Under the pieces are notes generated by a model that saw nothing but the letters and a program-made list of their open reading frames with translations, was not told where the DNA came from and searched no databases. A DNA stretch of 64,000 nt from Brachybacterium phenoliresistens (lineage in GTDB: Bacteria > Actinomycetota > Actinomycetes > Actinomycetales > Dermabacteraceae): assembly GCF_000576425.1 (NCBI RefSeq), contig NZ_KK069988.1, positions 105,976-169,975 on the forward strand, given 5' to 3'. Both the position numbers and the translations under genes were made by a program. Shown here one piece after another: positions 33,351 to 41,352 of the stretch; within the stretch, counting starts at the first letter, position 1, and each line of letters starts with the position of its first letter.

Positions 33351-34103
33351 ATGGCCCGGCGCCGCCGCTCCACCCCGGCCGCCGACGCCGAGGTGCTCCT
33401 GGCGAGCCTCCCGCTGGACGGCGCCCAGGCCGCGGACCTGCGCGAGTCCGGGCTGCTGGACCTGGCCCTGACGCACCGCTCCTTCGCCTACGAGAACGAC
33501 CTGGCCACGCACAACGAGCGCCTCGAGTTCCTGGGCGACGCGGTGCTGCAGCTCGCCGCCACCGAGGAGCTGTACACCGTGCACCCGACGCTGCCCGAGG
33601 GGGACCTCGCGCGGCGCCGCGCCGCGACGGTCAACACCCGGGCCCTCGCGCTCATCGCCCGGCGCATCGACCTCGGCGCCTACGTGAAGCTGGGCCGCGG
33701 GGAGGACCTCTCCGGTGGCCGGGACAAGGCCTCGATCCTCGCCGACACCACCGAGGCCGTGATCGGCGCGGTGCACCTGGCGTGCGGGCAGAACGTCTCG
33801 CGCCGCTTCGTGCTCGAGCTGCTGCGCCCCCTGCTGGAATCCGACGAGGTGCTCGAGGCCGGCTACGACTTCAAGACCCGCCTGCAGGAGATCGCCGCCG
33901 AGACGGGGCTCGTGCCCAAGTACGTCATCACCGACTCCGGCCCCGAACACGAGCGGATCTTCACCGCCACCGTGACCGTCCCCGGGATCGTCACCGCCAG
34001 CGGCGACGGCGCCTCCAAGAAGGACGCCGAGCTGCTGGCGGCTCAGCACGCCGTGCGCACCGTCCTCGCCGAGCGCGGCGAGCCGCTGCTGCCCAAGGGC
34101 TGA
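33351..34103 (+). CDS. rnc: Ribonuclease III
   Basis: A 250-residue double-strand-specific endonuclease processing rRNA precursors and mRNA duplexes. The signature HNERLEFLGDAVLQLA is near residue 56 and the second catalytic motif DTTEAVIGAVH near 130. A double-stranded RNA-binding domain occupies about residues 170-245. It is packed between DUF177 and mutM, giving a three-gene operon. Confidence 0.95.
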   Translation: MARRRRSTPAADAEVLLASLPLDGAQAADLRESGLLDLALTHRSFAYENDLATHNERLEFLGDAVLQLAATEELYTVHPTLPEGDLARRRAATVNTRALALIARRIDLGAYVKLGRGEDLSGGRDKASILADTTEAVIGAVHLACGQNVSRRFVLELLRPLLESDEVLEAGYDFKTRLQEIAAETGLVPKYVITDSGPEHERIFTATVTVPGIVTASGDGASKKDAELLAAQHAVRTVLAERGEPLLPKG

Positions 34104-34106
34104 GGC

Positions 34107-35060
34107 ATGCCCGAGCTGCCCGAGGTCGAGGTGGTCCGCCGGGGCCTGGCCCCGCACGTCATCGGCCGCACGATCGCCGAGGTCGAGGTGCTCGAGCCGC
34201 GGGCCGCGCGCCGCCACGCGGGCGGTCCGGCGGATCTCGTCGATCAGCTGCGCGGCGTGCGCGTGGCCGCCCTCGTGCGGCGCGGCAAGTTCCTGTGGTG
34301 GCGCCTCGAGGACGCCGGCGGCGAGGACCTCGGCGTCGCGCTCATGACGCATCTGGGCATGAGCGGGCAGCTGCGGGTCCGCGGGGCCGACGCACAGAGC
34401 GACGCCGCGTCGTCGGATGCCGTGGCCGCCTCCAGCGGGCCGCGCCCCGACCCGCTGCGCCACCGCCGCATCACCCTGCGCCTGGACGACGGCACCCTCG
34501 TCGACTTCATCGACCAGCGGATCTTCGGCGGGCTCTGGACCTCGCCGCTGGTCACGGCATCCGATGGGCAGGCCGCCGGGATGGGCGGGGACGACGCCCT
34601 GCTCCCCGCGGACGCCGCGCACATCGGCCGTGACCTGCTGGACCCCGCGATCGACCTCGAGGCCGTCGCCGCGAGGATCCGCGCCCGCAGCGCGAGCGTG
34701 AAGTCCCTGCTGCTGAACCAGGAGATCGCCTCCGGGATCGGCAACATCTACGCCGACGAGGGCCTCTGGGAGGCGCGGGTCCGCTATGACACCCCCGGGT
34801 CGCGCGTCAGCCGCGCCCGGACGCTGGCGCTGCTCGAGGCCACCGCCGCCGTGATGCGCCGCGCGCTCGAGGTCGGCGGGACGAGCTTCGATGCGCTGTA
34901 CGTGAACGTGGACGGGCGCAGCGGGTACTTCGCCCGCTCGCTGTCGGCCTACGGACGGGAGGGGGAGCCGTGCCCCCGCTGCGGGACGGCGATCCGACGG
35001 GTGTCCTTCATGAACCGGTCCAGCCACTTCTGTCCGGCCTGCCAGCGGAAACGCTCGTGA
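34107..35060 (+). CDS. mutM: Formamidopyrimidine-DNA glycosylase
   Basis: A 317-residue base-excision enzyme removing oxidised purines. The catalytic N-terminus is PELPEVEVVRRGL; the product starts with Met-Pro, and Pro2 is the nucleophile after processing. The later RRGKFLWW carries the conserved Lys. The C-terminal zinc finger is formed by CPRCGTAIRR and FCPACQRK. An insertion of about 20 Ala/Ser residues (near 95-112) is unusual but lies in a loop. It starts 3 bases after rnc. Confidence 0.94.
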   Translation: MPELPEVEVVRRGLAPHVIGRTIAEVEVLEPRAARRHAGGPADLVDQLRGVRVAALVRRGKFLWWRLEDAGGEDLGVALMTHLGMSGQLRVRGADAQSDAASSDAVAASSGPRPDPLRHRRITLRLDDGTLVDFIDQRIFGGLWTSPLVTASDGQAAGMGGDDALLPADAAHIGRDLLDPAIDLEAVAARIRARSASVKSLLLNQEIASGIGNIYADEGLWEARVRYDTPGSRVSRARTLALLEATAAVMRRALEVGGTSFDALYVNVDGRSGYFARSLSAYGREGEPCPRCGTAIRRVSFMNRSSHFCPACQRKRS

Positions 35061-35460
35061 GGTCGATCGCCCGCACCTCGCCCCGATCGTCATGCCGCCC
35101 CGATCTGGACTCCGTCGACGTACGGCCCATCGCCGTCGTCCTGGATGCCTGGGCGACGCGGGAACTCGGTCGCTGAGTCCCGCCGCGACCGGATCAGGTG
35201 CATGCACCTCGATCGCCCCCTCCGAACGACGTCGGGGCGCGGCGGGATCGGGGATCGATGCGACCGTGACTCGCCGCCATCCCTCGGCTGCCTCGACGAG
35301 TCGGCCCCGTCCGTTCCCTCCCGAGAACGAAGTCTCCGGAGCGGGACGGCGCTGGCTGCGCGGCCGGCTCACCACCGACCGATGATCCCGGCGGCTCCGT
35401 GCCTGAGATGACTAGAGCGGTGACGCGCCGGCTGCTGCGACAACTCGGGGGCAGCAGGGC
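35061..35460. other. 400-base intergenic region without a gene
   Basis: Between mutM and the convergent DHA2 transporter. No frame shows coding character. It contains the perfect palindrome AGGTGCATGCACCT at 35196-35209 and a weak 7-bp hairpin at 35432-35457 that may end the transporter transcript. Confidence 0.5.
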
Positions 35461-36858
35461 TCAGTCCCGGACCGCAGTCTCCGCGCGTTCCGCCCCGGAG
35501 GCTCCCGTGCGCGGCAGGGGGCCGGGGATCCGCAGCGCGTACAGCGCGGCGAGCGCGGTGGGGACGGCGGCGATCAGGAAGCTGATGCGGGCACCGGTCT
35601 CGAAGGTGACGGCGGTGGAGGCGAGGACGCCGAAGACGGCGATGGCGAGGGCTCCGCCGATCTGTCGGAAGGTGTTGAGGACGGCGCTGGCGATGCCTGC
35701 CTGACCATGCTCGACGCTGGAGAGGACGAGGCCGGTCAGCGGCGGCATGCCGATGGCCCCACCGATCGCGGCGATGACCACGATGCCGGCGATCAGCCAT
35801 GGGCTGTGCAGGGGGAGGGTCGCGGCCATGAGCAGCATCGCGATGGTCGCGCAGGCGAGGCCGGAGACCACGGGGACGCGCGGGCCGAAGCGGGTGATGA
35901 GGGGCCCGCTGCCGAGATTCCCGAACAGCGCGACCAGGGCCGCGGGCAGGAACGCGAGGCCGGCGACCACGGGGCTGAGCCCGAGCTCCTGCTGGAGGAA
36001 GAGACTGGTGAGGAACACGGTGCCGAACCACGCGCCGATGTTGGCGAACCCGCCGAGCAGGGCGATGCGCACGTCGCGGGGGCGGAACAGCGACAGCGGC
36101 ATCATCGGGTGCGCGCCGCGTGCCTGGACGAGGACGAACGCGGCCAGGCCCAGGACCGCCACCACGAGCGCGCCGACCGCGACCGGGTCGGCGAACCTCG
36201 TGGCCCCGCCCTCGATGAGGCCGTAGACGAGCGCGACCAGGGCGATGACGGCGAGGAGCTGCCCGGCGATGTCGAAGCGACCCTCGTGGCGGGGCGAGGG
36301 GGCGATCCGGGGCATCATCGCGAGCATCGCGAGGCACACGGGGATGTTGATCGCGAAGACGAGCCGCCAGTCGACCATGGTGAGGAACCCGCCGAAGAGC
36401 GGGCCGGCAGCGGCGGAGACCGCTCCGCCGGCGGTCCAGATCCCCAGGGCGTGGGCGCGCTCGCCGGAGTCGGGATAGGCCTCCCGGATGAGCGCCATGG
36501 ATGCGGGCAGGATGAGCGCGGCGGCGGCTCCCTGCCCTGCGCGGGCGGCGATGAGGAACATCGCCGAAGGGGCGAGGGCGCACAGCACCGAGGTGACGCC
36601 GAACAGGATGATGCCTGCTCCCATGGCCCTGCGCGCGCCGATGCGGTCGGCGAGGCTGCCGGCCGAGAGCAGCAGCGCGGCGAACGCGACGGTGTAGCCG
36701 TCGACGACCCACTGCAGGGCGGAGGTGCCGCCGCCGAGATCGTCGCCCATCGCCGCGAGGGCGATGTTCACGATGAGGATGTCGAGGGTGGTGAGGAAGA
36801 ATGCGCAGGTCGAGACCGCGAGGGCGGTCTTCGGATGGGCGGGCGGAGCGATCGTCAT
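35461..36858 (-). CDS. DHA2-type MFS efflux transporter (EmrB/QacA family)
   Basis: A 465-residue drug:H+ antiporter-like protein with about 14 hydrophobic segments. The start has LDILIVNIALAAMGDDLGG, typical of DHA2 exporters, and GSLADRIGARRAMG is the loop 2-3 motif. It probably exports toxic organic compounds. Its ATG overlaps the stop of a 66-residue gene by ATGA. The divergent TetR gene and the AT-rich dyad at 37253-37273 suggest drug-inducible control. Confidence 0.9.
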   Translation of the reverse strand: MTIAPPAHPKTALAVSTCAFFLTTLDILIVNIALAAMGDDLGGGTSALQWVVDGYTVAFAALLLSAGSLADRIGARRAMGAGIILFGVTSVLCALAPSAMFLIAARAGQGAAAALILPASMALIREAYPDSGERAHALGIWTAGGAVSAAAGPLFGGFLTMVDWRLVFAINIPVCLAMLAMMPRIAPSPRHEGRFDIAGQLLAVIALVALVYGLIEGGATRFADPVAVGALVVAVLGLAAFVLVQARGAHPMMPLSLFRPRDVRIALLGGFANIGAWFGTVFLTSLFLQQELGLSPVVAGLAFLPAALVALFGNLGSGPLITRFGPRVPVVSGLACATIAMLLMAATLPLHSPWLIAGIVVIAAIGGAIGMPPLTGLVLSSVEHGQAGIASAVLNTFRQIGGALAIAVFGVLASTAVTFETGARISFLIAAVPTALAALYALRIPGPLPRTGASGAERAETAVRD

Positions 36859-37055
36859 GCGAGGGCCTTTGTGGTGTCGAGCGTGCTGATGGCGCTGACG
36901 AAGCGATAGCGCTCGTCGGACGCGAGCAGACGCTCGCGACGGTGCGAGATGAGGCCCATCGCGTCGATCCGGACGGGCTCGGTGGGTGCTCCGGGCAGGG
37001 GGAAGACGGCCCCGTCGGCGCCGACGGTGGCGGTCCTGGTGATGACGACGGACAT
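36855..37055 (-). CDS. Small hypothetical protein coupled to the efflux pump
   Basis: A 66-residue mixed-charge protein beginning MSVVITRTATVGADGAVF. It has no membrane segment and no signal peptide. The stop overlaps the transporter ATG by 4 bases, so it is probably translated from the same mRNA. It could be a small accessory protein or a remnant of a longer gene; I cannot assign a family. Codon use looks like that of its neighbours. Confidence 0.5.
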   Translation of the reverse strand: MSVVITRTATVGADGAVFPLPGAPTEPVRIDAMGLISHRRERLLASDERYRFVSAISTLDTTKALA

Positions 37056-37252
37056 GGGCGCAGAGGCCGTGTGCAAGCCGGGGTCCCTTCGACGAGATGT
37101 TCCGATGAGCGAGCGGCCCCGGCGGGGCCGATGGGCCGGTGCAGACCGACCCGGAGGTGCGGGCCGAGGACGGAGTGAGGGGCCAGCGCGTCACGCCTGG
37201 GCGCGGAGGTGGACGTCTCGTCCGCTGCAGGCTCTCCGCAGACTACCATAGA

Positions 37253-37273
37253 AACTTAATCATGTATAAAGTT
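37253..37273. promoter_or_regulatory. AT-rich imperfect palindrome, putative TetR operator
   Basis: Arms AACTT..AT and AT..AAGTT are placed symmetrically around a 5-base centre. A TATGGT (37245-37250, minus strand), possible -10 for the pump operon, lies directly beside it. The strong AT content in a GC-rich region supports a regulatory role. Confidence 0.55.
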
Positions 37274-37351
37274 CTGGGTGTCCCGGGGCAGCTCCGCGGC
37301 CGGTACCGTCTCCACGGGCGACCCTCGAACGAGAAGGATGTGATCCGCGCG

Positions 37352-37972
37352 ATGCCGGACGACGACACGACCGGGCCGGGCCCGCGACGGCGACGCGGGC
37401 CCTATGCGAAGTCCGCCGAGCGCCGGCGCGAGATCGTGGAGGCAGCCCTCCACGAGTTCTCCGAGAACGGGTTCCGCGGGGCGACGATGAAGGCGATCAC
37501 CGAGCGCATCGGGGTGACCCAGCCGCTGATCTACAGCTACTTCTCCAGCAAGGAGGAGCTGCTCACGGCCGTGCTGGAGCTGCGGGACGACCGGGGCTTC
37601 GACATCTCCCCGCTGGACCCTTCCCGGCCCGTGGAGTCCGTGCGCGCGCTCGTGGAGCTGATGCGCCACAACGAAGCGCATCCGGGCATCGTCGCGCTTC
37701 ATTGCGCCATCGCGGGCGAGGCGGTCACCTCGGGCCATCCGGCGCATGATTCGTTTCGGCGGCGCTACGTCGATGCGCGAACGCGCATCGGTGCGATCCT
37801 CGAGGCGTGCCGGGAGGCCGGGCGACTCCGGGAGGGCGTCGATCCGCAGCGAGCCGCGCGGATCGTCGTCGCGGCCATGGACGGCTTGCAGACCCAATGG
37901 ATCCTCGAGCCGGAGGTCGAGCATCTGGGAGATGAGTTCGAGGCGTTCATGCGGACCCTCGTCGACTTCTGA
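37352..37972 (+). CDS. TetR-family transcriptional regulator
   Basis: A 206-residue regulator. The helix-turn-helix region is about residues 20-65 (REIVEAALHEFSENGFRGAT, then TQPLIYSYFSSKEELL), followed by an all-helical ligand domain. Arg-rich at the start. It is divergent from the efflux operon and probably represses it through the dyad upstream. ATG 37352 is preferred; an in-frame GTG at 37340 is possible. Confidence 0.87.
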   Translation: MPDDDTTGPGPRRRRGPYAKSAERRREIVEAALHEFSENGFRGATMKAITERIGVTQPLIYSYFSSKEELLTAVLELRDDRGFDISPLDPSRPVESVRALVELMRHNEAHPGIVALHCAIAGEAVTSGHPAHDSFRRRYVDARTRIGAILEACREAGRLREGVDPQRAARIVVAAMDGLQTQWILEPEVEHLGDEFEAFMRTLVDF

Positions 37973-38163
37973 CCTCGACCTCGAGCCGCGGATCCCGCCC
38001 GGACGACTGGTCCGTACAGCGGCGCGACGTTCCCCGCCGCATCGCTGCTGGGGCTGGTTCGGGAGGTGGCACCGCGCCGTCCGGCCGATGCCGCGCGGGC
38101 GGTCGTCCGCCGGAGCCCGTGTGGCATTCTGGACGCCCACCGCTGCCGACGATGGGGGGATCC

Positions 38164-40509
38164 GTGACGAAGCGCCTGCGCCTGGCGGTCGCGACGAGCC
38201 TCATGGCGCTCGTGCTCAGCAGCTGCTCCGTGTTCAGCTCCATGGCCACGCCCGACCCGCGGGATGACGTCCCGACGCTCGAGGTCGCCTGGAGAGTCGA
38301 GGGCGAGGTGCCCATCATCCCCTTCGACGGCGCGGGAACGCCCGAGAGCACGAGCGCGACCTCCGGAGACCGGTACTTCGCGACGTATCACGGCGACGGC
38401 ATGACCTCCGGGGTGCAGGCCGTCGACCTCACCTCGGGCGAGACGCTCTGGAAGACCGGGACGAACCTGCTGTGCGGCCTGTCCGAGCCGTCCGCATCGG
38501 GCATCCTGGTCGCCTGGCAGAGCAGCCAGCGCGAGGGATCGGACTGCGACGCCGTCACGGCCCTGTCGGCCGACACGGGCGAGACGCTGTGGACGCAGCA
38601 GGTCGAGGACCCGGTGCACCGCGGCGGCCTCGGCCCGAAGAGCGTGGCGGCGACCGATCGCACGGTGACCGTGCCGACCGCCTGCGGGATCCTCCGGCTC
38701 GACGCCGCCACGGGCGAGGAGCTCGGGCGCCTGCCGGATTCCCCCTGCGGCGACGAGCTGGCATCCGGGACGGGCGCGATCACCACCGGCGAGCTCATCA
38801 TCGTGCCCGGAGCGGAGGCCCTCACCGCCTTCGACGCGGCCTCCGGGGAGGAGGTCTGGCGCACGCCCGGCACCGCGCTCGAGATCGACGAGGTGCGCTC
38901 GCACGATCCGCTCGTGCTCGACATGACCGTCGACGGCGTCCCCGGCATCCGGGAGGTCGACGTCTCGACCGGCGAGATCGGACCGCTGATCGGCCGCCCC
39001 CTGCCGAGGATCCATTCCGGGGACTTCCCCATCGCCCAGCCCGGCGGGGACGAGATCGTGGGGAGCTACGAGAACCTGATCGGGGGGATCGACGGCACCT
39101 ACGGGTCGAGCCTGCGGGCGTGGGACCGTGCGAGCGGCGAGGAGACCTTCGTCTGGCACACCGCGGGCGACGAGCTGATCGGCGTCGACGAGACGGGCGC
39201 CTACCTCGGCCGCACGATCGACACCGACTCGCGCGGCGGCTACGCCTACTGGGTGATGCACCGTCCGCCCGGGGGAGAGGTCGAGTCGGTGGGCTGGATC
39301 GACGACCAGGTGCTCGAGTTCATGAAGGTCGATGATCTGCTGCTCGTGCACGGATGGGCGGATCCCGGGGACGACTCGGGCCTGCAGGGCGCGATCACGA
39401 CGGCGTACCGGCTGCCGGAGCAGGGCACCGAGGTCGAGCCTCCCGCGCCGAAGTCGGCGGCCGCGCCGATCGCCTGGGCCGATGACGATGTCCGCACGGA
39501 TCCCACGGTCGACCTGTGCGCGCAGGTGGCGCCGGAGACCCTCCGCGAGCTCGGGATCGGCGACGCCGCCGACCGCCCCGCCCCGCTCGGCTGCGCGTGG
39601 GAGGGTGGAGGCGTCTACCTCTCTGCGGGGGCGACGGCCTTCGCCCCGGGGACGACGGATCCCGTGACCGGCGAGGAGGGCGAGCGACGTTCGGGCGCCG
39701 AACGGGCACGGACCGCTTTCGAGGGGCTGCGCTCCGACGGCGCCTATTCCGAGGTCGCCGGGCTCGGGGACGAGGCGATCGTGGTGACCTCCGAGACCGT
39801 CGGGGCGCCGGCGCACGACGAGCTCCGCACTCCTCCCGTGTCCTCCGCCGCCGTCGAGCTCGTCGTGCGCGAGGGGAATCTTGTCGTCGCCATCAGCGTC
39901 GGCAGCGGCGAGACGCCGTCGATGTTCACCTCGCCCCCGGAGAGCCTGCTCCCGGTCTCCGGCGCCCGGCTGGAGCAGATCGCGATCCGGGCGGCGGACG
40001 ACGTCCTCGTCGCCGCGGGCGCGGGCCCGCTCGATGCCCCGGCCGTCGAGGGCCCGACCGGCGTGCCCGACGTGTGCGGGACGATCACGGTCGAGGGCCT
40101 CGACGCGGCGCCGGACGCGCTCGCCTCGGGCACGGATCCGCGCGTCTCCGCCTGCCTGTGGCAGGGGGACGACGAGGTCGCCCGCAGCGGGTTCGTCTAT
40201 GCGGCGGCGTACGAGGCCGGGCCGGGGCCGCTCAGCGGCATGACGGCCGCCGACCGTGCCGCGGCGGTGTACGGCACGTCCCGGGGGGAGCCGCTGCAGA
40301 TCGACGGCGCCGACGAGGCGCATCTCGAGCTCTCGCCCCGCTCCTGGCAGGGCTCCGCGCGCGTCGTCGCGCGGTCGGGCGATGTCGTCGTCATCGCCCA
40401 GGTGCGCACGGAGGAGGACGAGGACACCCCCGATGCCGAGGACCGCGCGCTCGAGCATTCGAGGGCCGAGGCCACGCGCATCGCCGAGGAGCTCCTCGCG
40501 GCCCGGTAG
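38164..40509 (+). CDS. PQQ-like beta-propeller lipoprotein with DUF3558-like repeats
   Basis: About 781 residues. A signal peptide with lipobox SLMALVLSSCS places it on the outside of the membrane. Residues about 35-430 show propeller repeats (GVQAVDLTSGETLWKTG, TALSADTGETLWTQQ, LTAFDAASGEEVWRT). Two later segments resemble DUF3558-type lipoprotein domains (VDLCAQVAPETLRELG with LGCAWEGGG, and VPDVCGTITVEG with SACLWQGDD). GTG 38164 follows GGGGGGATCC; ATG 38152 is an alternative. The role is unknown. Confidence 0.7.
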   Translation: MTKRLRLAVATSLMALVLSSCSVFSSMATPDPRDDVPTLEVAWRVEGEVPIIPFDGAGTPESTSATSGDRYFATYHGDGMTSGVQAVDLTSGETLWKTGTNLLCGLSEPSASGILVAWQSSQREGSDCDAVTALSADTGETLWTQQVEDPVHRGGLGPKSVAATDRTVTVPTACGILRLDAATGEELGRLPDSPCGDELASGTGAITTGELIIVPGAEALTAFDAASGEEVWRTPGTALEIDEVRSHDPLVLDMTVDGVPGIREVDVSTGEIGPLIGRPLPRIHSGDFPIAQPGGDEIVGSYENLIGGIDGTYGSSLRAWDRASGEETFVWHTAGDELIGVDETGAYLGRTIDTDSRGGYAYWVMHRPPGGEVESVGWIDDQVLEFMKVDDLLLVHGWADPGDDSGLQGAITTAYRLPEQGTEVEPPAPKSAAAPIAWADDDVRTDPTVDLCAQVAPETLRELGIGDAADRPAPLGCAWEGGGVYLSAGATAFAPGTTDPVTGEEGERRSGAERARTAFEGLRSDGAYSEVAGLGDEAIVVTSETVGAPAHDELRTPPVSSAAVELVVREGNLVVAISVGSGETPSMFTSPPESLLPVSGARLEQIAIRAADDVLVAAGAGPLDAPAVEGPTGVPDVCGTITVEGLDAAPDALASGTDPRVSACLWQGDDEVARSGFVYAAAYEAGPGPLSGMTAADRAAAVYGTSRGEPLQIDGADEAHLELSPRSWQGSARVVARSGDVVVIAQVRTEEDEDTPDAEDRALEHSRAEATRIAEELLAAR

Positions 40510-40626
40510 CGGCCCCGGACGGCGGCGCGGGACCTGCGCGGGAGGGACGCTCCAGGACGGTCCGCGATAATGGGAGGGTCGAGATGTCGCACCCGCGGCG
40601 AGACCCATGCCCGGAGGTTGCCCCTC

Positions 40627-41271
40627 ATGTCCACGCCCCCCGCCCCGCCGGCCGGTCCGCTCGCCCCGGCGCCGATCACCGTGATGCTCGTCGACGACCA
40701 CGAGGTGGTCCGTCGCGGAATCGTCGCCGTGATCGAGGCCCAGGAGGACCTGCAGGTGGTCGGCGAGGCCGGAACCGTCGCGGAGGCGATCCGCCGTCTG
40801 CCGGCGGTGCGTCCCGATGTCCTGGTCGTGGACCTGCAGCTTCCCGACGGCACGGGCATCGACGTCATGCGCCGCGCCCGGGAGCTGGACCCCGACCAGG
40901 TGGTCCTCGTGCTGACCAGCTTCGACGACGACTCCGCCGTCACCGAGTCCCGCGAGGCCGGGGCCCGCGGCATGATGCTGAAGTCCGCGCGCAGCCAGGA
41001 CATCGTCGAGGGCGTGCTCGCCGTCCGCGCGGGGCGCTCCATCTGGCCAGCCGGCCACGAGGAGGAGGGGCCGGAGCTGTCCGCCTCGGACCGCCGCATC
41101 GTCACCCTCATCGGCGACGGGCACTCCAACCGGGAGATCGCCGACCGCCTCGGCGTGGCCGAGAAGACCGTCAAGAACCGCGTCACCGTCATCCTGCAGA
41201 CCCTCGGATTCCAGCGCCGCACCCAGGTCGCGGCAATGGAGGCCGCGCGCCGCCGCGCCGGCTGGCGGTGA
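40627..41271 (+). CDS. NarL/FixJ-family response regulator
   Basis: A 214-residue two-component regulator. The receiver domain shows acidic residues D23 and D24, the phosphoacceptor D69 within VDLQLPDG, TS at 97-98 and Lys 119. The LuxR-type helix-turn-helix is LIGDGHSNREIADRLGVAEK near the C-terminus. GGAGG precedes the ATG. No kinase is adjacent on the same strand; the GAF kinase at 43017-44240 is the nearest candidate partner, 1.7 kb downstream on the other strand. Confidence 0.9.
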   Translation: MSTPPAPPAGPLAPAPITVMLVDDHEVVRRGIVAVIEAQEDLQVVGEAGTVAEAIRRLPAVRPDVLVVDLQLPDGTGIDVMRRARELDPDQVVLVLTSFDDDSAVTESREAGARGMMLKSARSQDIVEGVLAVRAGRSIWPAGHEEEGPELSASDRRIVTLIGDGHSNREIADRLGVAEKTVKNRVTVILQTLGFQRRTQVAAMEAARRRAGWR

Positions 41272-41352
41272 GGCGTCCGTGCCCCGCCCGAGGCGGGATC
41301 CCGATCTCCGAGATGCCCCGTCGATGAGGGGGCCGGACGTCGACCGCCGCGC

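Noticed and set aside
35092..35411. Small plus-strand frames after mutM
   Set aside because: Arg/Ser/Pro-rich shadow composition, no ribosome site and no recognisable family.
37765..41124. Very long minus-strand open frame across the lipoprotein and regulator genes
   Set aside because: An antisense shadow caused by high-GC codon use; the plus-strand genes have clear domains and lipobox.
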